Assembly: GCA_008973525.1 (NCBI GenBank)
Contig: WACJ01000041.1
Span: 1,240,001-1,304,000, forward strand
Source: Stenopsyche tienmushanensis
Lineage: Eukaryota > Arthropoda > Insecta > Trichoptera > Stenopsychidae
DNA length: 64,000 nucleotides
Reading direction: 5' to 3'
The translations under genes were made by a program, and so were the position numbers. The number at the start of each line of letters is the position of its first letter. The first letter of the stretch is position 1. Shown in pieces: positions 46,750 to 60,180 of the stretch. The notes beneath the pieces are model-generated. The model had not been told where the DNA came from and searched no databases. It saw only the letters and a program-made list of their open reading frames with translations.

Positions 46750-49184
46750 TAAAGTTATAAAACAAAAATGAAAAGCTGGAATCACACGTTATGTGAAAAA
46801 ACTTATCCATTAAATAAAGGAGGGTTGGCAACCCTACCCACGGGCAAGTATTAAAAAAATATTTTACAAAATTTGACCCACTTTTCAAAAAAGTTTTCCT
46901 TGCACTTCAGTAACATTTGGTTTATATTTATTATCATGTTTTAATTTTTTTATTCTACATATAATGTGAAATTATTTCAAGAAAAGTTGCATGGTATTAT
47001 ATATGATTTAACTTGAATGAGTAGTATTTTAGTGTGCAGTGTTAATCAAAACTTTACCATAAAGCAACGTTGAGAGCTTGAAGCTCGTTAATAATAAAAC
47101 GCTTTAAGCTTAAGGAATAACTTTTATTATGAGAGTGTTAAGCTGGTTATCATACGTATATATAATGAAGTTTTAAATAATATTGATGACTTTTCAACGA
47201 CATTGTATTATATATAGCCCGAGTTGGTTTTTTTCGATTCGATATTTCGTTCGTAAATTGGTTTAAAACGTATTGAATTATATGAACTTACAGTATATGT
47301 TGATACATGTGAGCTCGTGAATGTAGGTTAAATTTGAGTTTCTAAAGTCGCAAAACGCAATCATATGCTTCAACGATAGCGAACTGATGTACTTATTCAG
47401 CGAACAATGAGGGATGTATGGAGAACTAAAATTGCGGAATGTCTCTCCAGGTTCTCGGCTATATTCGATTGAAGCAATCCTCAGCTGCTGTGGTTTTGCG
47501 GACTTCAAAAGAAATCTACAAAAGTGGCAGACGGTTGTGTGGCATCGTCCTCACTTCGGAAGAGGATGAAAAGGGAAGAGAAAGAAAATAAAAAATATGA
47601 AAGCCGAGAAAGACAAAGGAAGGCTGAGAACAGAGGATCTTGCGGATATGTGAAACGAGATCCTCTTCCATTGTATACTCACAGAAATGAAGATGAAAAC
47701 TGTTATGAAAAAAGCGCCTTTCCTCGAGGTGTTGAGGACTGTAAGCATATTGGATTTGCTCGTGATTGAATGTAAATAAAATATCACTTTCTACTTTACG
47801 ACAATGCCCACTCCCGAATTGTGTTTTCCCATGTGGAAAAATATTTTAATGAGGTTTTTTTAGTTACTCCGCGAAAAGAAATCTCATACATCGGGGTTGT
47901 CCTCGGGGGACGTGATCGTAAATCGTACTTTAAGTTTTAATCTCTCGAGTCTTCTTTTGTGATTCAAAACATTTTTGTAGTCGTGTCCTGATGCTCTTTT
48001 GTGTAGTTTAATGGTGAAAGAATGGTTTTCCTATATTCGCTGTATGCCCATGAGAAATTAACCGAACAGAACAAGATATATGTAATATTTTATTGGAAGC
48101 CCAGAAACAAAGTGATGTATACACTTTGACATGATGAAAAATGTATTGTAACTCTTTGAGCGCTTCTGATAAGCAAAGCGTTTTTCTTGGAGCATTTTTT
48201 CCCTCTATGAAATATTTCAAAATTTGCTTCATAATTTATTATTTTTGATCGGCTGCCGAAAACCATAAATTAGTCTCTTCACTTTGTCCCCCTGTCACTT
48301 TCAATACATGTCATTTTCAGTTAACACCATTACAACGAATTTAATCATTTCGTTATGTGTCATAAACGATCGTGCTTCGATCATAACACATTGAAAAAAG
48401 TGATATCTGCTGTTAATGACATTAATAAGCTAATGGCTCAATCGTATCAAATATTGCATATTCACAAATACATTAATTAAATATTAAAATATATAATACA
48501 CCCTAAATGGATACATTGAAAATCAATCATATAATCATTCATCAAATATTAAAAATAGCTTTCTATGTTTTTCTGTAGTCATACACCACAATGAGTTATT
48601 TTTGACACAATTATATTGATGGCTTTCAGAAGTGTGTTTTAGTCTTAATTAAATATCATTACTATGTATCAAAGCGCCCTTCGATACGTTCATCTAAGAG
48701 GCCCTAATTCTGCAGTGAGCTATTTGTGGCTGCAATTTGATGGCGATGATGATTTTGATGTTTAGGTAAAAATAGCAGAAATAATAAAAATTCGAGGGTG
48801 TCGAGATAAAATGTCTTTTTTTGACGTTCTTGGAATGTCATGTTTGATAAAACGGCTCATCGTCGCAAAGCTCATCATCGTATCTCAGTTGAGTCTCTCT
48901 TTTGGGAGCTTAAAATAAAACATCTACACCAGAGCAGTCTTTGGTTGCTTTTCTGATTTTCATTCACCCTCTGGCGTATTTTTTCTGATCTGATTGCAAG
49001 CGGATCCAAGACCGATGCCAACATTATGCTGCAGTGCAGCCCAAGGAGGGCAATGTTTTTGGATTACCCTGTTTGATATTAAATTACAGTGAATGTATTA
49101 GTTTATTTAGATGGTTTAAACTCTCAACGGTCTTTAGTTTTAGTAGATTCCTACATGTTTGGAACATTTATAAAACTTTACCAT
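46750..49184. other. no gene recognised
   Basis: A lysine/arginine-rich frame at 47524-47769 begins at GTG and looks like purine-rich DNA read by chance. 48660-49060 is more GC-balanced. No repeat family recognised. Confidence 0.35.
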
Positions 49185-49440
49185 TGCCCTCCACACGTGG
49201 TAAAGTAAAGTTAGGATTATTTTTAAAGATAGGTGGAGATAGGAGGTAGGAGATTGGAGAACTATGAGTGAGTAGCGAAATTATCAATATATATATATAT
49301 AAATTATAATTTAATTATTGTTGCAATTCAACTCATGGACGTCCCTGCTCGACTTTATTAATCGCCTCAGCATTTACTTTTTGAAATCCAGGAAATTATG
49401 GTAAATCTGGATCAAGACAGTAGTCGTCTGAAATAGCATT
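49185..49440. repeat. interspersed repeat, copy 2
   Basis: CCATTGCCCTCCACACGTGG, AAAGTTAGGATTATTTTTAA, ATTTAATTATTGTTGCAAT, CTCGACTTTATTAATCGCC and CTGGATCAAGACAGTAG align in order with copy 1. Non-coding. Confidence 0.55.
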
Positions 49441-49558
49441 TCTTCTTTTATTTTTGCAAAGGCGATGATTATTCTTTCAATTAGGATTTCTTTTGTGGAT
49501 ATAATTTACGGTTTAATTATTTTGGCTGGTTAGTTTGTTGTTAAAAGTTATTACGAAG

Positions 49559-49600
49559 TTAACCCTTTGAACTCCAATGTCGAGGTAGCCTCGACATTTT
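49559..49600 (+). mobile_element. TTAA-type terminus with hairpin
   Basis: TTAA then CCCTTTGAACTCCAA and a hairpin with arms TGTCGAGG and CCTCGACA around TAG (49578-49596). The partner end was not found. Confidence 0.4.
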
Positions 49601-51879
49601 GTACTCCAGCCTCGATTACAATTATTTAGAGCTTTGTAGTATTGTAGTATATTACATATTGCAGTATATTACTTGTATTGTAGGAAATTTCCGCCAAAAG
49701 TGCGGCGTGGCGATATATAGACGTTGCACTACAATAATTAAAATGTTTACTTGAAGCGGTGACTCAATTCATTGACCAGAATGGATGCCACTATAATGAT
49801 ACAATTTTTAAAATACAATAAACAAAAACTTTAAACGGCTCTCTGTAAAATGGAAAAATAATTGTTTGTGTTATTCGTTTTTAAAATATTGTCTATCCTC
49901 TGAATTTTCGCATATAGTAAGACTGAAACAGAAAATTATCCCGATTAAGAGAGAAACTCTAAAGATCATCGGAAAAGGGATAAAATTATAAATTTCAGGA
50001 GCGACTTGAAGACGGAAAGAGAAAATATGCAAAGCAGCAAACTTTGCTTTGATATTTTCATCCAGTTCCTGCTTTCCAATCAAAAATTTAGATATGGAAG
50101 TTCTTATCCATCTTTATAAATTTTGTATTTATTTTCGATTTTACTAGATATTTCGCATGAATTAAAGTACAGAGAGCGTTCAGAAACTATCGGATTCTTA
50201 GAAATCCATATAAATGCTATATCTTAATCTTCAACATGCCTAGAGTGATTGATAATTAAATTTGTGTATTTCTTAAAGGCTCCCAAAGACATGCGAAATT
50301 GATTTTAAATAATAATTGTGATATGCCTTTCGCGTATCCAATTTAGGCATACTTGTATACACGTATTAAAATGTGCTTGTTCAAATATAATACCCGTGTG
50401 TGTTCTAGAGGCAGGTAGTAATACCTGAGATCTTAATTGAAGGTAGTTTTGAGGTAAGTGCGCTATTGCCGTGTGGTTTTCATTCAATCGAAGGGTTCGC
50501 TCACGATTAAGTGTCCTCGACTTCAGCCGCCGTACCAATATATTATTTCAGATGGGTATGTAAATTTCACGGGATTTTTTTACAGGTCCAAGTGTGTAGA
50601 CAGTTTGTAAAATAACGTTATCAAAGTGGATCTACAGGAAAGGTATTTTAATAGACGCATCCCTTAGTGGTCGCCTGGATTTATTCGGGATGTTAAGGGT
50701 GCGGTCCAGCTTATAAGAATACACCCTCATAAACATTCCTCGTAGCACCCCATAAGTTTATTTGAAACTTTTTCAACATCATCCAGCTAAATTCAAAATA
50801 AACATTGAAATACTTGCAAATTCTCAACTCCGGTTATCGCTTCCTCCACGCCCTCATTTGTAAAGGCGACTTTTGAAGTTTTCTTTGCTGGATGAATATA
50901 AGATAAAAATATTTTGAGTATTATCAATGCTTATTTATTTATATCAAATCATTGATGTTATATATAAGGACTGAAATGTATACCGTTAACGTAACATTGT
51001 GCCAATTAATTTTCTGCTTTGATAAAGCACGGGCGAAAGATGTTATGCCCTTATTCTAAAAATATCATATAAATTTGTCAAAGCACTTTTGAACGCATTC
51101 TAGAAGTATTGACCAGAGAGGGTGAGTTGAGGTGATATGAAGAACTGATAAACTATTAGAGTTCCAAAATCGCATGATAACAGTTTATGTTGTTTGATCA
51201 AGATTTCTCAATAATATAATATTTATTTCAGTCTTTCTAATAGTTAATTCGAGACCCAGTGATCTTCTGAATTTCAACTATGGCTTTGAATCTTATTTCC
51301 ATCGTTAATTTATCAGTTTTTAAGGCATTTTAAATAGCATTCTCTATCTAATAGCACTTGTAGAGTATCATCTTGAGTTTCCTTTGTTCTATCGTTCATT
51401 TCCAGCTTGAAATAACAATTTTAAACTTAAAAGACCAAGCATGCAATCGAGAATAAATCCATAAAGATGGCATTCAATTTTATAAATATTAATATTTATA
51501 GTAGGGCGAAGTAGCCAGATAGAAGAAGATATGGGGGTGGTTATATTTATAAAGGGAACTGAAATCGTTCGTTCGGACTTATAAGGATATAAGGGTTGGA
51601 TCGTTGAAAGGACGGAGTTTTACAAAAATAACAGATAAACAGACGTATAAATGTATAGTAAATTTTTAGATACGAATGTATATTAAGTCATGTTTATACA
51701 CCGATATTTCTAATCGAACCGAAAACTGATTAAATGTTATCTTACATACAATAAATACATAAATATATCTTTCCTCTTCCGGTTTTCGCGTCTAAAGCTT
51801 CATTTCACCAGACCAATATGCGTCAACATGGTGCATTCGTTAAACGTCTCGCAAAACAAATTCTGCACACAAACAATGC
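49601..51879. other. no gene recognised
   Basis: A minus-strand frame at 50305-50538 has no ATG but carries a donor-like site (CTCAG then GTATTA); weak. Otherwise nothing seen. Confidence 0.35.
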
Positions 51880-52015
51880 TCGTGATAATGTAAAAACCTT
51901 TTCGAATACACGTCTAACAATTCACCAAAGATTTATCGCAATAGGATAAACGGTATGGCAGCGCATAAAATATGAACATACAAACATTGTTTTTTCTATA
52001 TAAAATTATGGTTTT
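51880..52015 (-). mobile_element. Helitron fragment
   Basis: Minus strand has a degenerate ATATAGAAAAAACAATGTTT, then GCGCTGCCATACCGTTTATC and GATAAATCTTTG, matching the 5' family segment. No 3' end. Confidence 0.5.
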
Positions 52016-54038
52016 GTATAGATTTTAAATAATAATATTTTATATACAAGGATCATAAATAGTTCGACAGAATTGTATACATTCTTTTATATTCAGCAAA
52101 TGCAGAATATAAATTATTTTTAATATTTAGATTAACATCATTTAAAAAAAATCATTCAATATTTAATCATTAACATATGTACATATTCATTATAATTATA
52201 TTTTCATTATTAATAAAAAAGCAATCAAAGTTTATTATAGCAAATTTGTTAGAATTATTAACAACAGCAGTGATATCCATTGCTATCTGATTAAATTTCA
52301 TCCAAAATTCAGAATAACATAAATGTTCCCTAAATCACCACACATGCTGACGTTTTACAGTGTGAAAGGTTCTGACAGTGCAATTTGGTTTGATAAACTG
52401 GTCATTTAATTACAACAAGTCGAAAATGCTTGGCGTTCTAGGTTTTCCTTAAAATTAATAGATATGATCAAATATAAATTTGAATACATATTAAAACTAT
52501 CCTATGTTAAGATCGCATATTTTCACGACATTTTTTTCTTGATATGTATCATAAATATGAATGCGCGCGCATAAGTATATGCTTATAAATGAGCATCAAT
52601 CTGTTTATATTTTTAAGCAAATTTTTGATAATTTAAATATTTTCACTATATTAAAATTGCTTATGGACGAGTTTATTATATGCAATAATTTATATTGCAT
52701 AATGTAATACGCAATAGATAATTATCCTGATTAGTTTACACCATAAAATGAGTAATTTAGATTATACCGCCTGATTAATAATACGTGTTGATATTATGAT
52801 AAATAGGGAGTGACATAAATGGCACCACTTTTCCAGGAATAAAGGACCAAATTCAAAGTGATTTCTACAGTATGACCACATTTACGAGGGCTTTTGCGAA
52901 TGGCACATTACTATGATTAGTTTCTGGCTTTACTGGTTATTTTATTTGTTTTGTTAAAAAGTTGTAAGTACATTAACGAGTGGATCAATTGTAACTTTAT
53001 GGCCTAAGCCTTGCGCCGAAAATGATACATGGCGAAAGTTGGCATAGTAATTTCACTACATATTGTATATTGCCATGGCATAAATAGGTTATAAACAATG
53101 CGTCCTCTTTATGGAGCCCCCTGTTTGGTGCTCTCATTCTGTATGTAAATAATATTTGGGATGCACATTATGTATTATTTTATTAAATAAACCATGAATG
53201 GATGGGTGATTATAATATGCTGTCAACCCTTTTATAACGTCGAGATAAGGACCACACTATAGAAAATTAGGCATTCGTCATCATCATTACCGTTTTATAT
53301 TAATATTGAAACAAAAAATGATCTAGATCTGGAGAAAGTGGCTAGTTTACAGTTTTGTGACACAAATTTTGATAGTCCTTAAAAATACCCAAAGCATAAA
53401 TTTTCAATTTAATTAATTTAAATGCGGGTAAAGTCTTGTATTTCCATTACATGTCTCTATTGTTGATTCTAGATCTCTACAATTGTACCAAAATTCATCT
53501 TCTGTTAACAAATGTTGGAAAAAACTATCCTTACTGAACAGCCCCAAGCTCTCTGGAGTGCACTTTTGTCAAATGTTCTTTAGAAAAAAAAGTCAACAAT
53601 CTCTGGACCAATTATGCATTAACCTTAGGCATTCCTAGTTTTCCATGAACATTTTTTGCTTCGCTGAGATGTCCGTTTTCTTCGCTATTTGCATTTCAAT
53701 TTCTGACACATTTATTAAGAAGTCGTCTCCATATGACGTCCAATTTGAGGATCATCTTTGATCGACTTTATTTATTTCTTAAAGTGCATCTTCCACACAT
53801 GCTTTGTAATAATATATCACTCGATAAGTTCGTAGGATATAATTCGTCGTAGAACTTATTGAGTGATGAAGAGACAGATTCCTTATAGACTGACATTCTT
53901 TTCGGCTTTTGACATAAAAAAATTACAAGTGATGTAATTATTTTGCTCCATGTGATACTTGTGTTCAATTGTGTAAACACATTCCGGATTGCTTACATAA
54001 AAACGCGCTTATTCAAAATTTTGGTAAATTCTTAAAAT
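52016..54038. other. AT-rich DNA, no gene recognised
   Basis: No convincing frame or repeat. A minus-strand frame at 53768-53980 starts at GTG and has no known pattern. Confidence 0.35.
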
Positions 54039-54162
54039 CAGGGCTTCGAACCGATATGTTTTTCATTCCAGTCTAGTTCCAAATATTTATATCGGTTCAG
54101 ATCTGGGTTTTCTTTTGGAAAAAATAATGGTTTTACCGGTTAAGTTCCGGTTCGAAGCCCTA
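54039..54162. mobile_element. short hAT-like MITE
   Basis: Left CAGGGCTTCGAACCG and inverted right TAGGGCTTCGAACCGG enclose about 124 bp with internal ATCGGTTC and TACCGGTTAAG repeats. AT-rich flanks could hide an 8-bp duplication. Non-coding. Confidence 0.6.
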
Positions 54163-56308
54163 ATTAAATCTGCTTATTAATTTTATACCGAAATAAATAA
54201 ATTATCACGCCCTTCTCTTACATTTGGCAAAAATAGCGGATACTTTATAGTAGGTCATGATGAATGCTAAATGTAGTAGAAGCGTAATAAAGATGTTTTT
54301 GTCCGGTGGCCTCAACGTCTGTTATATATGTTCGACCATTTTAAGCCCTTCCCCGTGAAACGTACCATAATTATATTAATTAAACAAAACATTGTTCAAG
54401 ACGACCAAGTAATATAGGCAATGCACAAGAGACAATTTCGGAGACAAAATTTTCAAGCAAACTTGAGCTAATTAAAGCTATCGTTGATACACATGTTGGG
54501 CGTACAAATTTGTAAAGGAACTTCTAACGACTTTATACTGTACAATTTCACAAATAATTTAATGTATCGAAATATTTTGATGGCGTATTCAACAGTCTGG
54601 GGCTTAAAGGTATTCCCTAAATTGGATGAGTAAAATTATTCAGCGACAAGAGCGAGTCGCGTAGAACAAGTAAGGGTTGTTAAGGAAATCTTTGCATAAA
54701 TACACGTAAAGTATTTTAAGCATCGGATGTTTAATACAATTTTAAATCACATATTTAAAGTTATACTTAAACTAGACATCTACAGAATAATATATTACCT
54801 TGAATAGTAAGACGTATGTAAAATTATTATGATCGTATGATTCTTATAATAAAATGGATGATAATTTTTAAGCCTTTAAGTGTTGTATTTAATATATTTT
54901 AAAAAAGCTTAAATAAAAAACTATTTTACAATGAAAAAGTTGGAGAAATGATGACAAAATGATAAAATAACTAAAGTTTATTAATTATTTATTGAAAATT
55001 TAAAGGTAAACATAGTTTTTCCAGCGTCACCATGGAAGCAAAAAATGGTAAAAATCCATATAATTTTAACGTAAATCAAAATATGACTTTATTGAATATT
55101 AATCATTTCAACGCGCAACGCATCTTTTGAAACATATGCACAATAGGGTGGTCCTTATTTGGGTCAAAACATTTTTTTTTCGAATTTTTGATCAATTAAC
55201 ATCTCATGATTTTTTGTATCAGGATATTTCTTTATGACATGCCAAAAAAAGCATATATATTTTCCATTTTTTTATATTAAAATTTATATTAGATCCAAAC
55301 TTGAATATGAATATAAATAGGGGTGAGTTTGAGTTAAGATTGAAATCGAAATTGATGCAATCGACAACTATGATTACCAATCACAGTGTCATCAGACTCC
55401 TTAAAAGATATGTTAATTAACAACTTGCTTTCTTGGTCCTTTTACTCTAGTGATATATGGTTTTAATTAGAAATTATTAGTACGGTAGGTCATAAATACT
55501 AGTCTTTCCCTCGAAAAGATAAGAATTTATAAACAAAATGCTGTTTGTGATCAGCTTACGCAAATTAAAGATTTAATACCTATTAATGAGCCATATAATC
55601 AATTGCTTTTAAAAGGCGAGAAAAAAGGTTTGCTATTTCTGCAGGTCGAGAGCTTTTGTCAAATCCCCGACTTGCTTAGTAATTGTACTTGAAGATAAAC
55701 TTGCAACGGTAAATATTTTATAGTGTTCTGGGACTTTTGTATTTTTGAAGTATTTACTTCGAAAGCAATCGTTGGCTGTAAATGTGCTAACAATGAATTG
55801 CATTTGATAAATTTTATTTTTGTAGCTTGAATAATAATATTTAGGGGGTCAAAATAGCTCGCATGCTGTGGTTTGATGATTACTCTTTTAGACATATACA
55901 TATTAAATTGATATTGATCGAATATGATGTGTATCATATTTATAATTTTTTTCATAGATTTTAGAGACCTTTCCTTTGATTAATCAGTGTTTAATCTATT
56001 AACTGCAAGTATAAAATATCATAGAAGATATGTTAAATGATTAAAGTCGCATTCGAATGTGTTTGATATGCTAATTTATGATAAAGTTGTGTGAAACTAA
56101 GTTCTTGCACCGAATTAGCTTTATTGTAGTGTTGAAACGTACAATTTTGATACTACAACGTTAGATACAATGCTTTTTTGATATTTTATGGCATTTAATA
56201 AAAATAAATCTGATCAGTGATCTGGCCAAAAGTCGGCGAATTTAACCAAGGAGTAAATTTGTCATGATACCCTTTGTATACGTAGCTTCTTGTCAACATT
56301 TCTGGATT
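54163..56308. other. AT-rich DNA, no gene recognised
   Basis: A 98-codon minus frame at 55659-55955 has low-complexity AT-driven composition; judged chance. Nothing else seen. Confidence 0.35.
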
Positions 56309-56503
56309 TTATTTACGACTGCTTCCAAGTCGATGAAAACTGGTTTGGTCATAGTTTTCCACTTCGTTTTGTGTCAAAGAATTTCTCTCTTGTAAAAATC
56401 GAGGAAACTTTGAGTAAATAGACCAAAGGAAGTCGGTCTTATATGGAGCTGTGTACATCCGTGTACATTCCAGCAAAACAGATTTATTTAACAAAACCTC
56501 CAT
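56309..56503 (-). CDS. unidentified 64-codon frame
   Basis: Starts at ATG (MEVLLNKSVLLECTRMYTAP) and ends SFHRLGSSRK. The stop codon overlaps an AATAAA. Protein-like in composition but no domain seen; small gene, transposon remnant or chance. Confidence 0.22.
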   Translation of the reverse strand: MEVLLNKSVLLECTRMYTAPYKTDFLWSIYSKFPRFLQERNSLTQNEVENYDQTSFHRLGSSRK

Positions 56504-57258
56504 AATTCATGTGGCACAAAGATAGCGCTTTAAAATTAAGCCGATTCGATACAAGTGTACGTATAGGTTGAAGTTATGTGCGAATTATCACGACTGAAAT
56601 AATTTCAGCATACCAAGATGTAAATTTATTAAGTTACTTTGGAATGATATCGTAATTAAATGTGGTTTCCGTTATGCGGAGCCCTACGGAGATTTGGGGG
56701 TTGATAAAAGATGCCGAAGGATTTGTTAATGTCGGCGAATATATACCGATATTTTCTCGTTTCGTTAATTTTCATTTATTCGAGTACAAGTAATGCGAAT
56801 AAATAGGTTTCGACGTCGAAAATTTTGCATAAAATGTTTTGGGGAAACGAATTTAAATGTATCCCTCCATATCTCATTTCATCCCTATGGAAAAGTTTTT
56901 CGCCAGACTAGATCATCATATTTTTTTCATTTATAAATCGATTTCTTCCCATATTTTTTAATTATAGAAATAAATAATATTCAGAAGGATCTACTAAATT
57001 AAGAAGAAGTGGATCTTTCCTGTTACAGTAATCGTATATGGCATATATTTTAATATTGAAAGTACTTAATCATTCTGAAAAAATAGTTGTTGTATTAATC
57101 GTAATAAATATTTTAATTTTAAATATTTAGGTTTGGAAGAAGTGTTGAGTTTTCTGAACATTATCTTAATTATTAACACAATTTGCGATAAATTTAAGTT
57201 TCATTTTATGTTAACAAACTTAGCAGAAAATTTTCCAGGTATTCTCCGAGTAGATTAA

Positions 57259-57324
57259 GCGTTCTTTTAAAAAGAAGCTAAAGTGTTCTTTTAAAAAGAA
57301 GCTAAAGTGTTCTTTTAAAAAACG
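57259..57324 (+). repeat. 24-bp tandem repeat, 2.7 copies
   Basis: The unit starting G[CT]GTTCTTTTAAAAAGAAGC and ending TAAA begins at 57259, 57283 and 57307; the first two differ at one base and the third is partial. Each unit carries TTCTTTTAAAAAGAA, nearly self-complementary. Confidence 0.85.
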
Positions 57325-57465
57325 TATAAAATAATTATATGAAACAAAAATAATGCAAAGAATTGCAAATTGATCTCACGAGTATATTAATTTTTTTCCA
57401 AAAATGTATAATACCTTATTGAATTGTACTTTCAATGAAAGAAATGGTTCATTTCCAAGCAATAT

Positions 57466-57593
57466 TTAATTAATTTGATGAAATAACCCATTAAATCCAT
57501 TCACCACCGAATTTTCAAATCCATCAAAGCTTAAATGTGTGGTCGAATTCTTATTTGAAGTATCGCTTAAACGTTCTCTGCTCACACGATTGT
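57466..57593 (-). CDS. possible terminal coding exon, C-terminal tail
   Basis: A strong acceptor (TTTATTTTTGGCAG) precedes a phase-1 frame of 41 residues that begins NRVSRERLSDTS and ends GFNGLFHQIN before TAA. The other two frames stop early. The peptide is hydrophilic with a central THLSFDGFENS, like a cytoplasmic tail. The phase fits the donor at 61270. Family unknown. Confidence 0.35.
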
Positions 57594-59218
57594 CTGCCAA
57601 AAATAAACATTTACAAAACGACGTGCGTAAATCCAAAAATGGACTCCATTTGATATAAGGTAATGTCAAATCGTGTTAATATTTGAACAGCAAAAATCAA
57701 CAAAAGAGCAATACAAATTCGGATCGATATTCGCTAATCCCCATAGGGCTGAAATTGAATCTTCCATAATATTTTTCGTAAGCATTTAATTTTTTTCATA
57801 ATAAAATATTGCATAAACACGCGGTTTTGGCTTATTAAATGGCTGCTGTATGTAAAACGAGCATGTAAATATGTATATAAAAAACATGTAAGGATTCTCC
57901 TTGGGTCATTTCCTTCATGCACATGTTTCAAATTTACAGATATTATCAAGAGATTGCCATTTCAGCATGAAAATGGTGCGTGAAAGGTCGACCTGTATTT
58001 TTCACGCGTCGTTTCGTAACGTTTATTTAATAAGAGGCCGCATTCGATTTATTTTGTATGGAATATTTTGTACTTTGATATTTCATGTATACAAGATTTT
58101 TCCTATAAATATGGCAATACATTTTTTGCAAGAAAAAAATTTTAAGTAGCAAAAATGATTGGAATTTTCATATTAATTTTTTTTTTGTTAAAACTATCAA
58201 AACACTGATAATAACGCGATCATTTTTAATTTAATAGTGATCTATGCTTGTTTATAAGCTTATGAACCTAAAACCTTACAAGAGTCTAAAAATGCAATGC
58301 CTTTAATAAACAAAGCGGTCTAAAGCGGATTAAAGGAAATAAAATTTATTTTATTATTTGGAGCACTGAGTGGCCATAAGAGAGCCCGGACCAGCTTAGA
58401 TCATGATTCAAGCAATAATGATCTTTTCGAAAGCCCCTCTAATCATTTTTTAAAATATTGTTTAACGACAATTGAAATATATTCTAAACAATTATATTAC
58501 ATCTTGAAATTGAAACATTAATACCGATAGCGTTCTTAATAAATAGCACTTAGTTTGGTAAGCCTTTCATGTAGAATCCAGAATATTCTCAATTTGCTTT
58601 TTAATTATTTGCCCTATGAAAAGTTTAAAAACGCTGGAATTTTAATATGACGGACAAATTTCGGTCTGGCTGAAATGTTTGCTATGGGAATTCAGTCTGG
58701 ATGGAACTATGTCAAACAATAAATATTTAATTATAGTTTTGTCGTACTCTCAAAGTTTCCACAAATGCTGCAATTGCAACTCTTCGCTAGCATAACAAGC
58801 TGAATAAATTCAATTTCACCGATTACCAAATGTTTCACAACCAAGTATATAATGTCTTAATTGCTGTGATATTGTATTCGATTCTCGGGCAATGGTATTT
58901 TATTTTTTTATTAAATTATCTAGTGGACTTTATCTATCAATTATTAGTCTACCCTCTTACTTTACTTCTTAGACGATCCCTATGTGAAGGATTCATGCCA
59001 TGTATATGAAAATCGGCATATGTAAGTCCTATTCATAAAAAGGGATCTAAGAACCCTATTGTGTACTATAGGCTAATTTCCAAGTTGTGCATCTTTGCTA
59101 AAGTTTTTGAAAGTATCATTTATTAACAGATATATGCTGCTTATAAGCATCATTTTAACCCATTCCAACATGGTCTTCTCAAGTGTAAGTCAACAGTCAT
59201 CAATCTGACTCTCTAATA

Positions 59219-60180
59219 CAGTGGTTCCTAACCTGGGGGGAATTACCCCCCGAGGGGTAAAACGGCTTTTCTGTGGGGGTAATGGCAATATTCATTTTCA
59301 GTATGTAGATAATAAATAAAATGACAGATGAGCGTCATATGGCTTGCACTCTCTTCCAAGAAGTCTCTCACTGTGTTCTAATGCCTTTCTAGTAATCTTT
59401 CTCGCAAGGAGAGGGATGAAGAGACGAGAGACGGAGACGATACAGTTTCAATTTACTCGAGCACTAATTTGCACTTTCGCATTTGTGTATTTTAAGTGAA
59501 ATGACTTCTTCTTCTGGAAAAAAGCGCTTGTATAAAGAAGCATTTCTACAATGGGGTTTCACGAATATTGTTGACAGGAATATGGAAAAGCCTCAGTGTG
59601 TATATGTAATAAAGTTCTTGGTACAGAGAACATGAAACCGAGCAAACTTAAAGAACATTTTGAGAATGTTCACAAGGAGTTGGCAGGTAAAAAATTCGAT
59701 TTTTGATTTCTTAAAAAAAAAGCGTTCGCAATTGGACTAAACCTAAAATTAAAAAAAACTTGCAAATGCAAAACAATTTCAACTTTCACATTAACCATCA
59801 TTAACCCCTTCAACGTTTTGATTCATTGTTAAAAGTGTCATCCATAGTGACGCGATCTTTTCGCCTTTTCGATCTTTTCGCATCATATCTAGTATACGAA
59901 AATAGTATATCATCAAGCTCGAACAAGTCAGTTCCCGAGATGAATCATTCTTACATTTAACGTACGCAACAATCCAATCGGACATATCCGTCATTTTCTA
60001 TTGAGGTTTGCTTAACTTTCACAATGCGGATATATCCGTCATACCCACTTTGCATGGACTTTGGTCTTGACGGATATATACGTCATACCCGCTTAAGGGG
60101 TTAAATTAATGAAGAAAGTATGTTAAAATTGTAATTTCCTATAGTTTTGTGCAATTTCATGATAAATAAAGGCATTGATC
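59219..60180 (+). mobile_element. hAT-like element with BED-type start of transposase
   Basis: Begins CAGTGGTTCCTAACCTGGGG. An ATG near 59500 opens MTSSSGKKRLYKEAFLQWGF and, after a frame slip, MKPSKLKEHFENVHKELAGK, the N-terminal BED-finger pattern of ZBED5-type hAT transposases. It stops soon after and the core domain is absent. The right end is uncertain (GATCACTA near 60177-60184). A TTAA MITE sits inside. Confidence 0.6.
59805..60100. mobile_element. TTAA-flanked MITE of 296 bp
   Basis: TTAA on both sides; ends CCCCTTCAACG and, inverted, CCCCTTAAGCG. The right half repeats CGGATATATNCGTCATACCC and variants (near 59980, 60029 and 60072), each with the palindrome GGATATATCC or a close variant. 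Non-coding; piggyBac-like by target and ends. Confidence 0.6.

Noticed and set aside
47524..47769. Lys/Arg/Glu-rich 81-codon frame
   Set aside because: Starts at GTG, follows a purine-rich tract, and has no conserved pattern or stop-free neighbours; most likely chance.
53330..53560. Possible mariner/Tc1 C-terminal phrase on the minus strand (PLSPDLDHF)
   Set aside because: A single short phrase in a region full of stops, with no helix-turn-helix or inverted ends nearby.
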